Shown here: piece after piece, positions 1-8,145 of the stretch | How positions within the stretch are numbered: position 1 is the first letter of the stretch | How the letters are laid out: each line of letters starts with the position of its first letter | From: Flavobacterium psychrolimnae | GTDB lineage: Bacteria; Bacteroidota; Bacteroidia; Flavobacteriales; Flavobacteriaceae | Length of the DNA stretch: 64,000 bases | Direction: 5' to 3' | NCBI RefSeq assembly: GCF_003312425.1 | Contig: NZ_QNUX01000001.1 | Location: forward strand, 434,001 to 498,000 | Position numbers and translations under genes: made by a program | Notes under the pieces: generated by a model | Databases searched by the model: none | Told to the model about the DNA's origin: nothing | What the model saw: the letters and a program-made list of their open reading frames with translations, nothing else

Positions 1-668
1 ACTTTCGATAAATTGTTGTTCACCGTCTTTTTATCGGATTCGTATTTTTTGTCGTATTTGGCCAACAAATGAACATTGGTAAATATTGTGGGACTAAAAT
101 AACTTTTGAAAGGCAACAATTGAGATAGCTTTTGCAGTGAAATACCTTCCAAGTTTTGGGACAAGATTTTCAAATGGTCTTGTCCAAAGTATTTGGTCAA
201 AACCAAAGGGCCCAAAAAGTGCATTATAAATTGCTTGTAAGCCAACCACGGGTTATTTTCCTTATAAAAATCAAACGACAACGTATCGATAAAAATGGGT
301 TTCCCTTCGTGAAAAGTAATGTTAAAAGCCGAAGCATCTTTCAGGATAAAGTTATTTTCCAAACACAACTTCTGGATTTTCAAAGTCAGCAACGCTGCAT
401 GTTTGTACTGCAAAAAACTCCACTCGTAAGGATAAGTTATAAAAGGAATTTTCGAAGCTTCAATACTGATTTTGGAATCCGATTTCGAAACTTCTTGATG
501 CGGAATTAAATACTTTTTATCGAAAAGAGTCTTATAGAAACCGCTATCCGTTAAAGATTTGTATTGCTCAAAATAGATTGGATTTATGACTCTTTTTACT
601 TTATTGTCTTCAATAAAAACATACCCTGACGGATCTCTAAAAGACGAAGTATTTCTTTTGGATTCCAT
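1..668 (-). CDS. SAM-dependent methyltransferase-like protein, partial (C-terminus outside window)
   Basis: Reading leftward from ATG at 668, the frame stays open to the window edge (222 codons), so the gene is cut at its 3' end. The translation starts MESKRNTSSFRDPSGYVF and carries KDASAFNITFHEGKPIFIDT at about residues 120-139. That resembles the N-terminal part of NoeA-like class I methyltransferases found in surface-polysaccharide clusters; the SAM-binding fold itself would lie mostly beyond the edge. Its start abuts the stop of the small membrane protein upstream with no spacer, so it is the last visible gene of the sugar operon. The family call is inference from the N-terminal pattern. 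Confidence 0.75.
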   Translation of the reverse strand, partial: MESKRNTSSFRDPSGYVFIEDNKVKRVINPIYFEQYKSLTDSGFYKTLFDKKYLIPHQEVSKSDSKISIEASKIPFITYPYEWSFLQYKHAALLTLKIQKLCLENNFILKDASAFNITFHEGKPIFIDTLSFDFYKENNPWLAYKQFIMHFLGPLVLTKYFGQDHLKILSQNLEGISLQKLSQLLPFKSYFSPTIFTNVHLLAKYDKKYESDKKTVNNNLSK

Positions 669-854
669 TTATTCTTGTTTTTCCTTGCTATCGGTTTCAT
701 CCATAAAATCGTCTTCTTCTTTGCCTTTTATACCAAAAATAGATTTTATTTTATATACAACAGTTTTGTAAAACAGTAAAATGCCTGCGACTACAGCTGC
801 CAAAAACTGAACAATTAAAGCTCCTGTCCCCGGATCAAAATATAATGCAATCAT
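669..854 (-). CDS. small conserved membrane protein (61 aa)
   Basis: Short protein with a DPGTGALIVQF motif near the N-terminus, one hydrophobic segment (about residues 10-30), a basic stretch (KTVVYKIKS) and a strongly acidic tail. Small proteins with a DPG-[TS]-G-x-L-hydrophobic start recur in bacterial glycan clusters, but no biochemical function is known to me. It lies between the flippase and the methyltransferase in the same direction, and its stop directly touches the next ATG. That supports co-translation and a membrane role linked to polysaccharide export. Function unknown. Confidence 0.75.
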   Translation of the reverse strand: MIALYFDPGTGALIVQFLAAVVAGILLFYKTVVYKIKSIFGIKGKEEDDFMDETDSKEKQE

Positions 855-902
855 TTTAATTTATTTATTTTTTAAAAGTATCTAAATTCTTAGCAATTTC
901 AA

Positions 903-2222
903 TCATAAATGTGTTTTATTTTTTGTGTCTATATATCTTGTTTCGACTATGGAACTCCAAAACAACTTCCTAAACATCCATAAAATCAAGATAAACAAAA
1001 TTAAATTTGCACAAAAATAAGCCTGCAAAGCTCCTTCGAATGAAAAAAGTGGCACTAAATAAAAACACAGTAAAAGATACGATGCATTAAAAACTATTTC
1101 AAGAATAAAATATTTTTTAATATGGGCTTTGACTACGATTTGATAGCCAAACGCTAATGTCATTATCCTTAAAAAGTCACCCAAAAGCTGCCAAATCAGC
1201 ACTTCATTCACTTTTGAAAACGCTGCAGTAAAAGCCATATCCAATATAATTCCTTTCAAGAAAAAAACTGCTATCAACGCCGTTAAAAATAGCGGAACGA
1301 AAACTTTAAAATAGGACTTCAACTCCACTTTAAAAGCTTCATCTGTAGTCAACGAAGCTAATTTTGGCATGTAGTATAAAGACAATCCTGAACTAAAAAT
1401 CAACATGTAAAAACTGGAAAATTTATTGGTCGCATCCCAAATTCCCGCTTCTTGAATAGAGTGCGTTTCAATTATGAAATTCCGGATAAGCATTAATGTT
1501 GCAGGAGCAATTACGGCGCTTAACAATGCCATCGAAGAAAATTTCTTGATAACATTTAGGTATTTCTTTTTTAAAATTTTTCGAAAACTGAATGTAAAAT
1601 AATAGCTTTTATCTTTTAAAACAAATGCAAAAGTCACTAATACCATCAGTAATTCACCTAAAACAACGGCTAGTAATCCTCCGTTTATTGCTTTGTTGAC
1701 TATTAAAAAAGCGGTGAAACCAAAAATTAGCACATTAGAAATAATTTGGAGAATCACAATTTTTTTATACTTTTCTAAGGCGTTATAAATTGCCATCCAA
1801 AACGTATTGATAACGATTAAAGGTAATAGCAATCCAAAAAAACGAATATGATTCGCAAACGAATTGGTGAAAAATAAAAATTCGGAAATACTATTGGCAA
1901 ATACTAAAATAAACAAAGCCAATACGGTTGAAACTATCAAGAAAAACCAAAAAAAAGTAGCGTAAATGACTCCTAATTCTTCCTTATCATCTTTATTTTC
2001 AACGAATAATTTTATAAAAGAATTGTTTATACCTAAAGTCGCTACGGACTTCATCATTGCCGTAAAATTCCTGAAACTCCCTAACAATGCCATTCCAGAA
2101 GTTCCTAAATAAATAGATACAATTTTAGTAGCAAAAATTCCCAAAACAAAACTCACCGCTACCGAAATGGAATTAAAAGATACTACTTTTAAAAGTACAT
2201 TTTGTTTTAGAGATTTTAACAT
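903..2222 (-). CDS. O-antigen/lipid-linked oligosaccharide flippase (Wzx-type)
   Basis: A 439-residue very hydrophobic protein with about 12 predicted membrane segments, the size and pattern of the MOP/Wzx polysaccharide flippases. The N-terminal region with IVSIYLGTSGMALLGSFRN (about residues 34-52) resembles WzxE-like O-antigen translocases. These move undecaprenyl-linked sugar units from the inner to the outer face of the inner membrane. Its ATG overlaps the stop of the acyltransferase by one base (TAATG), indicating translational coupling. Neighbours make modified amino sugars, the likely content of the exported unit. Substrate specificity cannot be read from sequence. Confidence 0.88.
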   Translation of the reverse strand: MLKSLKQNVLLKVVSFNSISVAVSFVLGIFATKIVSIYLGTSGMALLGSFRNFTAMMKSVATLGINNSFIKLFVENKDDKEELGVIYATFFWFFLIVSTVLALFILVFANSISEFLFFTNSFANHIRFFGLLLPLIVINTFWMAIYNALEKYKKIVILQIISNVLIFGFTAFLIVNKAINGGLLAVVLGELLMVLVTFAFVLKDKSYYFTFSFRKILKKKYLNVIKKFSSMALLSAVIAPATLMLIRNFIIETHSIQEAGIWDATNKFSSFYMLIFSSGLSLYYMPKLASLTTDEAFKVELKSYFKVFVPLFLTALIAVFFLKGIILDMAFTAAFSKVNEVLIWQLLGDFLRIMTLAFGYQIVVKAHIKKYFILEIVFNASYLLLCFYLVPLFSFEGALQAYFCANLILFILILWMFRKLFWSSIVETRYIDTKNKTHL

Positions 2223-2791
2223 TATAAATTTCTTATGACTTTAGCTGGATTTCCTGCGGCAAATACATTCGCAGGAATATCTTTTGTCACAATTGAACCA
2301 CTTCCAATAACTGAATTTTCTCCAATTGTCACGCCTTTTAAAATTGTTGAATTATAATATATGGCAACATTTTTTTTAATAGTAATTTCAGCAGTTTTAG
2401 GAATTCCTGTCATTCTTTCTTGGGCACTTAAATCATGCCCGTCACTATCAATAATAAAACAATTAATTCCAATCATAACCTTATCTTCGATTGTAACTTT
2501 CGATTTTGCATAAATTGAGACTCCATTACTAAAAACTACATTATCACCAATTATAACTTCACTTTCATGATCCATTGACAAAATATAATTGTAATTAGAA
2601 TAGTAACATGAAGATTCTACGACGCCATTTTGAAAATTTTTACCAAATTGTACCTTCCCATTTCCCTTTAAAAGTAAGGGAAAATATAAGTTAGGTTTTC
2701 CCGAAACTCTTTTACAATCGGAAAGAAATTTATATTTTTTGATTCGTAAAGTAACAAAGCAAAATTGTTTTATTCTACTGATTATTCCCAT
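2222..2791 (-). CDS. hexapeptide-repeat (left-handed beta-helix) acyltransferase
   Basis: 189 residues. The C-terminal half has isoleucine/valine-rich hexapeptide repeats (TILKGVTIGENSVIGSGSIV) ending in the family's usual AAGNPAKVIRNL. A histidine in DGHDLS, about residue 119, sits where the catalytic His of serine/sugar O- or N-acetyltransferases is expected. It probably transfers an acetyl or other acyl group from a CoA donor onto a sugar of the surface polysaccharide. It is coupled downstream to the flippase (one-base overlap), and its start lies directly after the aminotransferase stop. The exact acceptor is unknown; an amino sugar made by the DegT enzyme is a reasonable guess. Confidence 0.88.
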   Translation of the reverse strand: MGIISRIKQFCFVTLRIKKYKFLSDCKRVSGKPNLYFPLLLKGNGKVQFGKNFQNGVVESSCYYSNYNYILSMDHESEVIIGDNVVFSNGVSIYAKSKVTIEDKVMIGINCFIIDSDGHDLSAQERMTGIPKTAEITIKKNVAIYYNSTILKGVTIGENSVIGSGSIVTKDIPANVFAAGNPAKVIRNL

Positions 2792-3910
2792 TTAATATTG
2801 ATTTAAAATTGCAATAATAAAACCCACTTCATCATCTTTCAAAACTGGACTTATAGGCAAACTCAACACTTCATCATGAATTTTTTGAGTAATAGGAAAC
2901 GACAAATGATTCCAGTCAGATAATGCTTTTTGATTATGCGGCGGAACTGGATAATGTATTACCGTTTGGACTCCATTCCTATCTAAATAGTCTTGTAAAT
3001 CCAATCTGTTTTGGGTTCGAATGACAAACAAATGAAAAACATGATTAGATTGCTTCGTTCCTCGCAATGACACTGTTGGGAGCGTTATTTTGTCGTTTTT
3101 AATTTCAGACAAATAGCGTTTGGCAATTGTTCTTCGCTTTTCATTTTCAGCATCTAAAAACGGTAATTTCACGTTCAAAAAAGCTGCTTGCAGTTCATCT
3201 AATCTTGAATTTACACCAACATAATCATTGTAATATTTGGTTTCCGAACCATAATTCCGAAGCGATTGAATCACTTTGGCTAATTCCAAATCATTTGTGG
3301 TAACCGCACCAGCATCACCTAATGTTCCTAAATTTTTTCCCGGATAAAAACTAAATGCTTGGGTTTTGGGTTCTAGGTTCTGGGTGTAAGAACTTTCGTC
3401 TTCAAAGGAAGCGCCGTGAGCCTGAGCCGAATCTTCAACAACCAGTAAATTATTTGCCATAGCAATTTTGTTTATTCTCTCCATTTCTGCCAATTGTCCA
3501 TAAAGATGAACTACCAGAATCGCTTTGGTTTTTGAGGTAATCTTTTGAGAAATTAAATCAGGGTTGATGTTGTAGGTTTCCAACTTTGGCTCGACCAAAA
3601 CAGGAATTAAATCTGCTTGTAAAATAGCGAGAATACAGGCAATATAGGTGTTCGCAGGAACAATAACTTCGTCGCCTTTTTGCAATTTCCCTAACTGAAT
3701 ATAACCTTTGAAAATCAAAACTAAAGCATCAAAACCATTTCCAACACCCACACAATATTTAGTGCCGCAATAATTGGCAAAATTGGTTTCGAATTCCTTG
3801 ACTTCATTCCCTAAAATATACCAACCGATATCTAAAACCACTTTCAATTTTTCTTGAAAAGCAGTTTCATACGGTTCGTTTATCTTTTTTAAATCAAGAA
3901 ATGGTATCAT
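2792..3910 (-). CDS. DegT/DnrJ/EryC1 family sugar aminotransferase
   Basis: PLP-dependent aminotransferase of 372 residues that converts a nucleotide-linked keto-sugar to an amino sugar. The fold-type I signature is clear: EDSAQAHGA with the PLP-contacting Asp at about 158, and the Schiff-base lysine in FYPGKNLGTLGDAGAV at about 193. The overall sequence resembles FdtB/QdtB-type dTDP-3-keto-6-deoxyhexose transaminases. A stretch VSLRGTKQS near residue 285 is encoded by a dispersed DNA repeat inserted in frame (see 3047-3072). Its start overlaps the stop of the upstream transferase by four bases (ATGA), so it belongs to the same operon. Substrate is inferred, not shown. Confidence 0.9.
   Translation of the reverse strand: MIPFLDLKKINEPYETAFQEKLKVVLDIGWYILGNEVKEFETNFANYCGTKYCVGVGNGFDALVLIFKGYIQLGKLQKGDEVIVPANTYIACILAILQADLIPVLVEPKLETYNINPDLISQKITSKTKAILVVHLYGQLAEMERINKIAMANNLLVVEDSAQAHGASFEDESSYTQNLEPKTQAFSFYPGKNLGTLGDAGAVTTNDLELAKVIQSLRNYGSETKYYNDYVGVNSRLDELQAAFLNVKLPFLDAENEKRRTIAKRYLSEIKNDKITLPTVSLRGTKQSNHVFHLFVIRTQNRLDLQDYLDRNGVQTVIHYPVPPHNQKALSDWNHLSFPITQKIHDEVLSLPISPVLKDDEVGFIIAILNQY
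3047..3072 (-). repeat. dispersed 'GAGGAACGAAGCAAT' repeat, in frame inside the aminotransferase gene
   Basis: On the minus strand this reads as GTCATTGCGAGGAACGAAGC followed by AATCT, a short repeat I recognise from many bacterial genomes. There it is usually intergenic and translates as (S)LRGTKQS or HCEERSN. Here it lies within the DegT coding frame and adds about nine residues, with no frameshift. Confidence 0.8.
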
Positions 3911-4857
3911 ATCAGATTCATTTTATAAAAATCCTGACTATAAACAGAACATCCTAATTCTTCTTTTTGTTTCAAAAGTCCAGCGTGATATCCTTTTTCA
4001 TTGTCCTCATTTACGATTCCCATATCAAAAAAAAGTTTGCCTTCGCGCTTATATTTTTGAATCAAATTAATGAATAAAAAATCCAACGCACGCAACTCTT
4101 CCCCTTTCTTAGTAGTAGCACCATATTGCGATTTGACAACGGTTTCTGTTTCGAATACTGTAATGCCTGCAATAATAACGTCCTCAAAATACACTGAAAA
4201 TTGCTTGATATTATTCGGAAATTTTTCTTTTAATGTAGTAATTTCTTGTAAAGTATGTACGGGTTTGGCATCATACTTTTCTAATAATCTTGGCTCTAAA
4301 ACCAATCCCCAAAATGATTCCAAATGCTGTTCTTCGACCATTTCTAAATCGAGTTCTTCGATTTTCCTGAAATGCTTTAATTTACTTTTTGAAATTGTCA
4401 AAGGCATCGCTAAATTGATACCCAAATTCATTTCTTTTTTATCCAAAAACGCTCCTTTTTTAAGCATGAAAAATTCCATTTCAGCATTGCCTTTTGAAGT
4501 ATAGAATAAAGGAATGGGTTTAAAACAGAATGATTTCACCTCATTTTCTTTAAAAAAGAACACAAGAGAATCCAAAATGTTTTCTACTTTTTCTCCGTTC
4601 AATTTAGGGGAATAAACCAATCCGCCATAGGTTAAACCTTGATGCGAATAAACGATGTCTCCAACTCTATTTGCCGGCAAAACAGCAATTAGTTTTTCGT
4701 CTTCAAAAACCATCAACGAAAAATCCTCGAATCGATCTTTGTGGTATTCCATAAAATCTCGGTGAAATAAAAAAGTAGCATTTTTGGCCTGACCAATAAA
4801 GGTATTCCAATTTGCATAATCACTTTCCCGATATGGTTTGACAGAATAATTTTTCAC
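3907..4857 (-). CDS. FemAB/GNAT-like acyltransferase of the amino-sugar cluster
   Basis: 316 residues beginning MKNYSVKPYRESDYANWNTF, with FLFHRDFMEYHKDRFED early on. That layout is common in FemAB-like / BioF2-type acetyltransferase-domain proteins encoded beside dTDP-amino-sugar genes. A GNAT-like core follows in the second half (YFEDVIIAGITVFE, then SQYGATTKKGEELRALDFLF). It may acylate the amino group put on by the DegT enzyme. It is the first gene of the leftward operon visible here and overlaps the aminotransferase by four bases. No upstream promoter box was identified with confidence. Family assignment is by pattern recall, so the chemistry is tentative. Confidence 0.75.
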   Translation of the reverse strand: MKNYSVKPYRESDYANWNTFIGQAKNATFLFHRDFMEYHKDRFEDFSLMVFEDEKLIAVLPANRVGDIVYSHQGLTYGGLVYSPKLNGEKVENILDSLVFFFKENEVKSFCFKPIPLFYTSKGNAEMEFFMLKKGAFLDKKEMNLGINLAMPLTISKSKLKHFRKIEELDLEMVEEQHLESFWGLVLEPRLLEKYDAKPVHTLQEITTLKEKFPNNIKQFSVYFEDVIIAGITVFETETVVKSQYGATTKKGEELRALDFLFINLIQKYKREGKLFFDMGIVNEDNEKGYHAGLLKQKEELGCSVYSQDFYKMNLI

Positions 4858-4892
4858 CGTTAAATTTTAGACTCCGTGAAAGTAATCAATTT

Positions 4893-5495
4893 TTATTTAT
4901 GTTCTAAAGTAGGCAAATACCATTTGAATTTCACGGCCATTAAACGAACTGATATAATAACAATTGAAGTAGTTAAATATAAAATATCATTATCTAAATT
5001 CAGTTTTCGAAGCAGAAAAAAGACAATCCCGCCCAAAATACAAATCGTAGCATAAATTTCTCTTCTGAAAATAACGGGGATTTCAGTACACAAAATATCT
5101 CGGATAACACCTCCAAAACAGGCCGTCATGGTTCCTAAAGCAATACAAATAACAGGATGAAGTCCAATATTGATTCCTTTTTCAAGACCAATCAATGTAA
5201 AAACACCCAAGCCAATCGTATCAAATAAAAACAAGGAAGTTCGTAATCTGTCGAATTTTTTTCGAAAAAGGATTGCCAAAACAAACCCGATGATGATCAC
5301 ATAAACGTATTTTAAATCCAGCATCCACCCTACAGGAGTTCGTCCAATCATAATGTCCCGCAGGGTTCCGCCGCCAACCGCAGTTACAAATGCAATGATA
5401 AAAACCCCAAAAGGATCGAGTTTTTTACTCATGGCCGTCAATGCGCCTGACATGGCAAAAGCCATCGTACCGATGATGTCTAATAAATGAAACAT
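4893..5495 (-). CDS. TRIC-channel / UPF0126 family membrane protein (YicG/YadS-like)
   Basis: 200-residue membrane protein with seven hydrophobic segments built as two similar halves: DIIGTMAFAMSGALTA with VGGGTLRDIMIGRTP, and DTIGLGVFTLIGLEKG with CFGGVIRDILCTEIP. The duplicated GGG-[TV]-[LI]-RD motif defines the UPF0126 family, structurally related to trimeric intracellular cation channels; some members have been linked to glycine or ion passage. The length is normal. It stands alone, 35 bases from the sugar operon and divergent from the TrmH gene. Physiological substrate is not predictable. Confidence 0.88.
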   Translation of the reverse strand: MFHLLDIIGTMAFAMSGALTAMSKKLDPFGVFIIAFVTAVGGGTLRDIMIGRTPVGWMLDLKYVYVIIIGFVLAILFRKKFDRLRTSLFLFDTIGLGVFTLIGLEKGINIGLHPVICIALGTMTACFGGVIRDILCTEIPVIFRREIYATICILGGIVFFLLRKLNLDNDILYLTTSIVIISVRLMAVKFKWYLPTLEHK

Positions 5496-5622
5496 TTAGA
5501 TTGGGATTTTGACAAAAATAAAGAAAATACTCGTGAAAACAGCTAGAAATGCCTACAATTAATGAATCAATAACTTCCAAATAAATATTCTAATCGGATT
5601 AGAAAACTGGATTTTCTCTATG

Positions 5623-5630
5623 TATCTTTG
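5623..5630 (+). promoter_or_regulatory. TAnnTTTG -7 promoter box (TATCTTTG) before TrmH gene
   Basis: Perfect match to the Bacteroidetes sigma-A -7 consensus TAnnTTTG, 18 bases before the TTG start at 5649. No convincing TTTG -33 element was seen at the usual distance. Confidence 0.65.
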
Positions 5631-5648
5631 TTGCTACTAATTAAATAG

Positions 5649-6443
5649 TTGAAAGTCTTGAAACAAATCACTTCGATACAAAACCCATATATCAAATCTT
5701 TAGTGCAATTGCAGGAAAAAGCGAAAGCCCGCAAGCAAACAGGTACTTTTTTAATGGAGGGAAAACGCGAAATTTCGATTGCCATCAAAGGTGGTTACGA
5801 AATGGAAACGCTACTATTTTTACCTGAAATTTGTTCAGAAACGGATGCCAGAGCATTATCCAAAAATGCGGAGCTGATTGAAATCAACAAAGAAGTCTAT
5901 CAAAAACTGGCGTATCGTGATACCACTGAAGGAATTTTGGCTGTAGCCAAAACCAAATCGATGCAATTAGCCGATTTGAAATTATCTAAAAACCCTTTGA
6001 TTCTTGTTGCTGAAGCACCCGAAAAACCAGGAAATATCGGTGCTTTGCTTCGTACCGCCGATGCGGCTAATCTGGATGCGGTGATTATTGCCAATCCAAA
6101 AAGCGATTTATACAATCCAAATATTGTGCGTTCCAGCGTGGGCTGTTTATTTACCAATCAAATTGCAACTGGAACCACATCAGAAATTATTGCTTTTTTG
6201 AAAGAAAGAAAAATCAACTTTTATTGTGCGACTTTACAAAACTCCACCTCCTATCACACGCAGGATTACACGACTCCAACGGCATTAGTCGTAGGAACGG
6301 AAGCCACCGGATTGACGGAAGAATGGAGAAAAGAAGCGACCCAAAATATTATTATTCCGATGCAAGGCGAAATCGATTCTATGAATGTCTCGGTTGCCGC
6401 AGCCATCTTAATTTTTGAAGCTAAAAGGCAAAGAGGGTTTTAG
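5649..6443 (+). CDS. TrmH/SpoU family RNA 2'-O-ribose methyltransferase
   Basis: 264 residues. The N-terminal substrate-binding domain (KQITSIQNPYIKSLVQL) is followed by a SPOUT trefoil-knot methyltransferase domain. Its three motifs are visible: NPNIVRSSVGCLFT (about 158-171), LVVGTEATGLTEEW and PMQGEIDSMNVSVAAAILIF. The enzyme would methylate a ribose 2'-OH in tRNA or rRNA using SAM; the exact nucleotide is not evident. There is no ATG at the N-terminus: the frame opens with TTG at 5649, and a second TTG at 5658 is also possible and gives the more typical short start MKQITS. The promoter box just upstream supports a start in this area. Confidence 0.88.
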   Translation: MKVLKQITSIQNPYIKSLVQLQEKAKARKQTGTFLMEGKREISIAIKGGYEMETLLFLPEICSETDARALSKNAELIEINKEVYQKLAYRDTTEGILAVAKTKSMQLADLKLSKNPLILVAEAPEKPGNIGALLRTADAANLDAVIIANPKSDLYNPNIVRSSVGCLFTNQIATGTTSEIIAFLKERKINFYCATLQNSTSYHTQDYTTPTALVVGTEATGLTEEWRKEATQNIIIPMQGEIDSMNVSVAAAILIFEAKRQRGF

Positions 6444-6512
6444 ATTTGAGATTGCAGATTTAAAATCAAATACCAATAAGAATTTACCCATTTTATTAAA
6501 TACAGAAATAAC

Positions 6513-8060
6513 ATGAAAAATAAATTATTCGTTGCAATAGCATTACTTTCAACCACATTTTCTTTCGCACAAATTAGTCCGATTCAAGTGGATGAATTAG
6601 TCGATCGCACCTTAAAAACATTCAACGTTCCTGGAATTGCAGTGGCAATAGTCAAAGACGGAAAGATTATTCATGCGAAAGGATATGGTGTAAAATCAAT
6701 TTTGACTAATGAAAAAGTAGATGCGAATACGCTTTTTGGAATTGCATCCAACAGTAAAGCGTTTACAAGCGCTGCTTTGGCAATGTTAGTGGATGAAGGA
6801 AAAGTAAAATGGGACGATAAAGTCATCAAATACCTTCCTAATTTCAAGATGTACAATGACTATGTAACGAATGAATTTACGATTCGCGATTTATTGACCC
6901 ATAGAAGTGGATTGGGTCTTGGCGCTGGAGATTTAATGATTTGGCCTGACGGAAGTAATTTCACAGCACAAGATATTATTCAGAATTTACAGTATTTAAA
7001 ACCGGTTTCGGCATTTAGAACGCAATATGATTATGACAATTTGCTCTATATCGTTGCTGGAGAAGTCATTCATGTAGCAAGTGGTTTTAGTTGGTGTGAT
7101 TTTGTGGAAGAACGTATGATGAAACCTTTAGAAATGAATCATAGCGCATCTTCTTTTTTACGTTTAAAAGACACTACAAACATTATTGCGCCGCACGTTC
7201 CTATTGACGGTAAACTAAAAGTAATCAAACGTTACCAAAACCAACTTTTTGATGCGGCAGCCGGTATTTACTCCAGTGTAAATGATTTGAGTAAATGGAC
7301 CATTATGCAAATGAACAACGGACAATATGGCGCTGATAACAAGCAATTATTTTCTAAGAAAGAGCATGCAGAAATGTGGCAATTACAAACCATAATTCCT
7401 GCGGCCACAAGACCTCCTTACAATACTCATTTCAGTGGTTATGGATTGGGCTGGTTCTTAAGCGACGTAAAAGGATACAAACAAGTAACGCACACTGGCG
7501 GATTAGAAGGAATTGTTACGCAAGTCACGCTTTTACCGGAACTGAATCTGGGAATTATTGTATTGACCAATCAACAATCAGGAGCGGCATTCAGAGCAAT
7601 TACCAATACTATAAAAGACAGTTATTTAGGCATCCAATCCGAGGATTATGTCACTAATTATAGTGCGAGTTTAAAGGAAAACGAAGCCTCTGCTGACAAA
7701 GTAACCGATGAAGTTTGGGCAACCGTAGCCAATAATAAAAAAGACAAAATCAAAATTGATTTCAAAAGCTTTACAGGAACATACAAAGACAATTGGTTTG
7801 GTGAAGTCGTACTTTCAGAGAAGAAAGGGCGCTTGTATTTTGCTTCAAAACGTTCTCCACAACTTACCGGTGAAGTTTTTTTCTACAAAGACACTAATTA
7901 TGTGGTGAAATGGGACAATGCCTATTTTCATGCTGATGCCCATTTATTTTTTGAATGTGATACCTCTGGAAAAGCCGTGCGATTAACAATGAAACCTATT
8001 TCTGACTTAACTGATTTTAGTTATGATTTTCAGGACTTAGATTTTAGTAAAGTGCAATAA
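6513..8060 (+). CDS. secreted serine hydrolase, beta-lactamase class C-like with C-terminal DUF3471-type domain
   Basis: 515 residues with an N-terminal signal peptide (MKNKLFVAIALLSTTFSFA). The penicillin-binding/beta-lactamase class C fold shows its three motifs: SxxK as SNSK (about 87-90), YxN-like YDYDN (about 174), and HTGG (about 330). The last 110 residues (FTGTYKDNWFGEVVLSEKKG onward) look like the DUF3471 beta-rich domain often fused to such esterases and D-aminopeptidases. It probably works in the periplasm as an esterase, peptidase or peptidoglycan-trimming enzyme; resistance to beta-lactams is not implied. Single gene between trmH-like and rel; no clear promoter or terminator was seen. 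Confidence 0.88.
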   Translation: MKNKLFVAIALLSTTFSFAQISPIQVDELVDRTLKTFNVPGIAVAIVKDGKIIHAKGYGVKSILTNEKVDANTLFGIASNSKAFTSAALAMLVDEGKVKWDDKVIKYLPNFKMYNDYVTNEFTIRDLLTHRSGLGLGAGDLMIWPDGSNFTAQDIIQNLQYLKPVSAFRTQYDYDNLLYIVAGEVIHVASGFSWCDFVEERMMKPLEMNHSASSFLRLKDTTNIIAPHVPIDGKLKVIKRYQNQLFDAAAGIYSSVNDLSKWTIMQMNNGQYGADNKQLFSKKEHAEMWQLQTIIPAATRPPYNTHFSGYGLGWFLSDVKGYKQVTHTGGLEGIVTQVTLLPELNLGIIVLTNQQSGAAFRAITNTIKDSYLGIQSEDYVTNYSASLKENEASADKVTDEVWATVANNKKDKIKIDFKSFTGTYKDNWFGEVVLSEKKGRLYFASKRSPQLTGEVFFYKDTNYVVKWDNAYFHADAHLFFECDTSGKAVRLTMKPISDLTDFSYDFQDLDFSKVQ

Positions 8061-8110
8061 TCAAGTTGAATGTCACATTTGTTATTTCCATCCAGAAACC
8101 CTTTTTTTAC

Positions 8111-8141
8111 TTGCACATCTCCCAACTAATTTCTATTTTTA
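8111..8141 (+). promoter_or_regulatory. possible promoter of rel (TTG, 20-base spacer, TATTTTTA)
   Basis: TTG at 8111-8113 and TATTTTTA at 8134-8141 (one mismatch from TAnnTTTG) with a spacing typical of Bacteroidetes promoters. The box ends only four bases before the ATG at 8146, giving a leaderless mRNA or use of the second ATG at 8161. Confidence 0.45.
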
Positions 8142-8145
8142 GAAA

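Noticed and set aside
156..509. Rightward frame of 117 codons at the left edge
   Set aside because: It is antisense to the 222-codon open frame of the methyltransferase-like gene on the other strand, which has a coherent protein pattern and a start that abuts the upstream stop.
3000..3030. tRNA-like GGTTCGAAT sequence
   Set aside because: It lies in the DegT coding frame, and no acceptor or anticodon stems could be formed around it. No tRNA was found anywhere in the window.
4070..4504. 144-codon rightward frame
   Set aside because: Antisense to the FemAB/GNAT-like gene, whose frame and motifs are clear; no start context or protein family.
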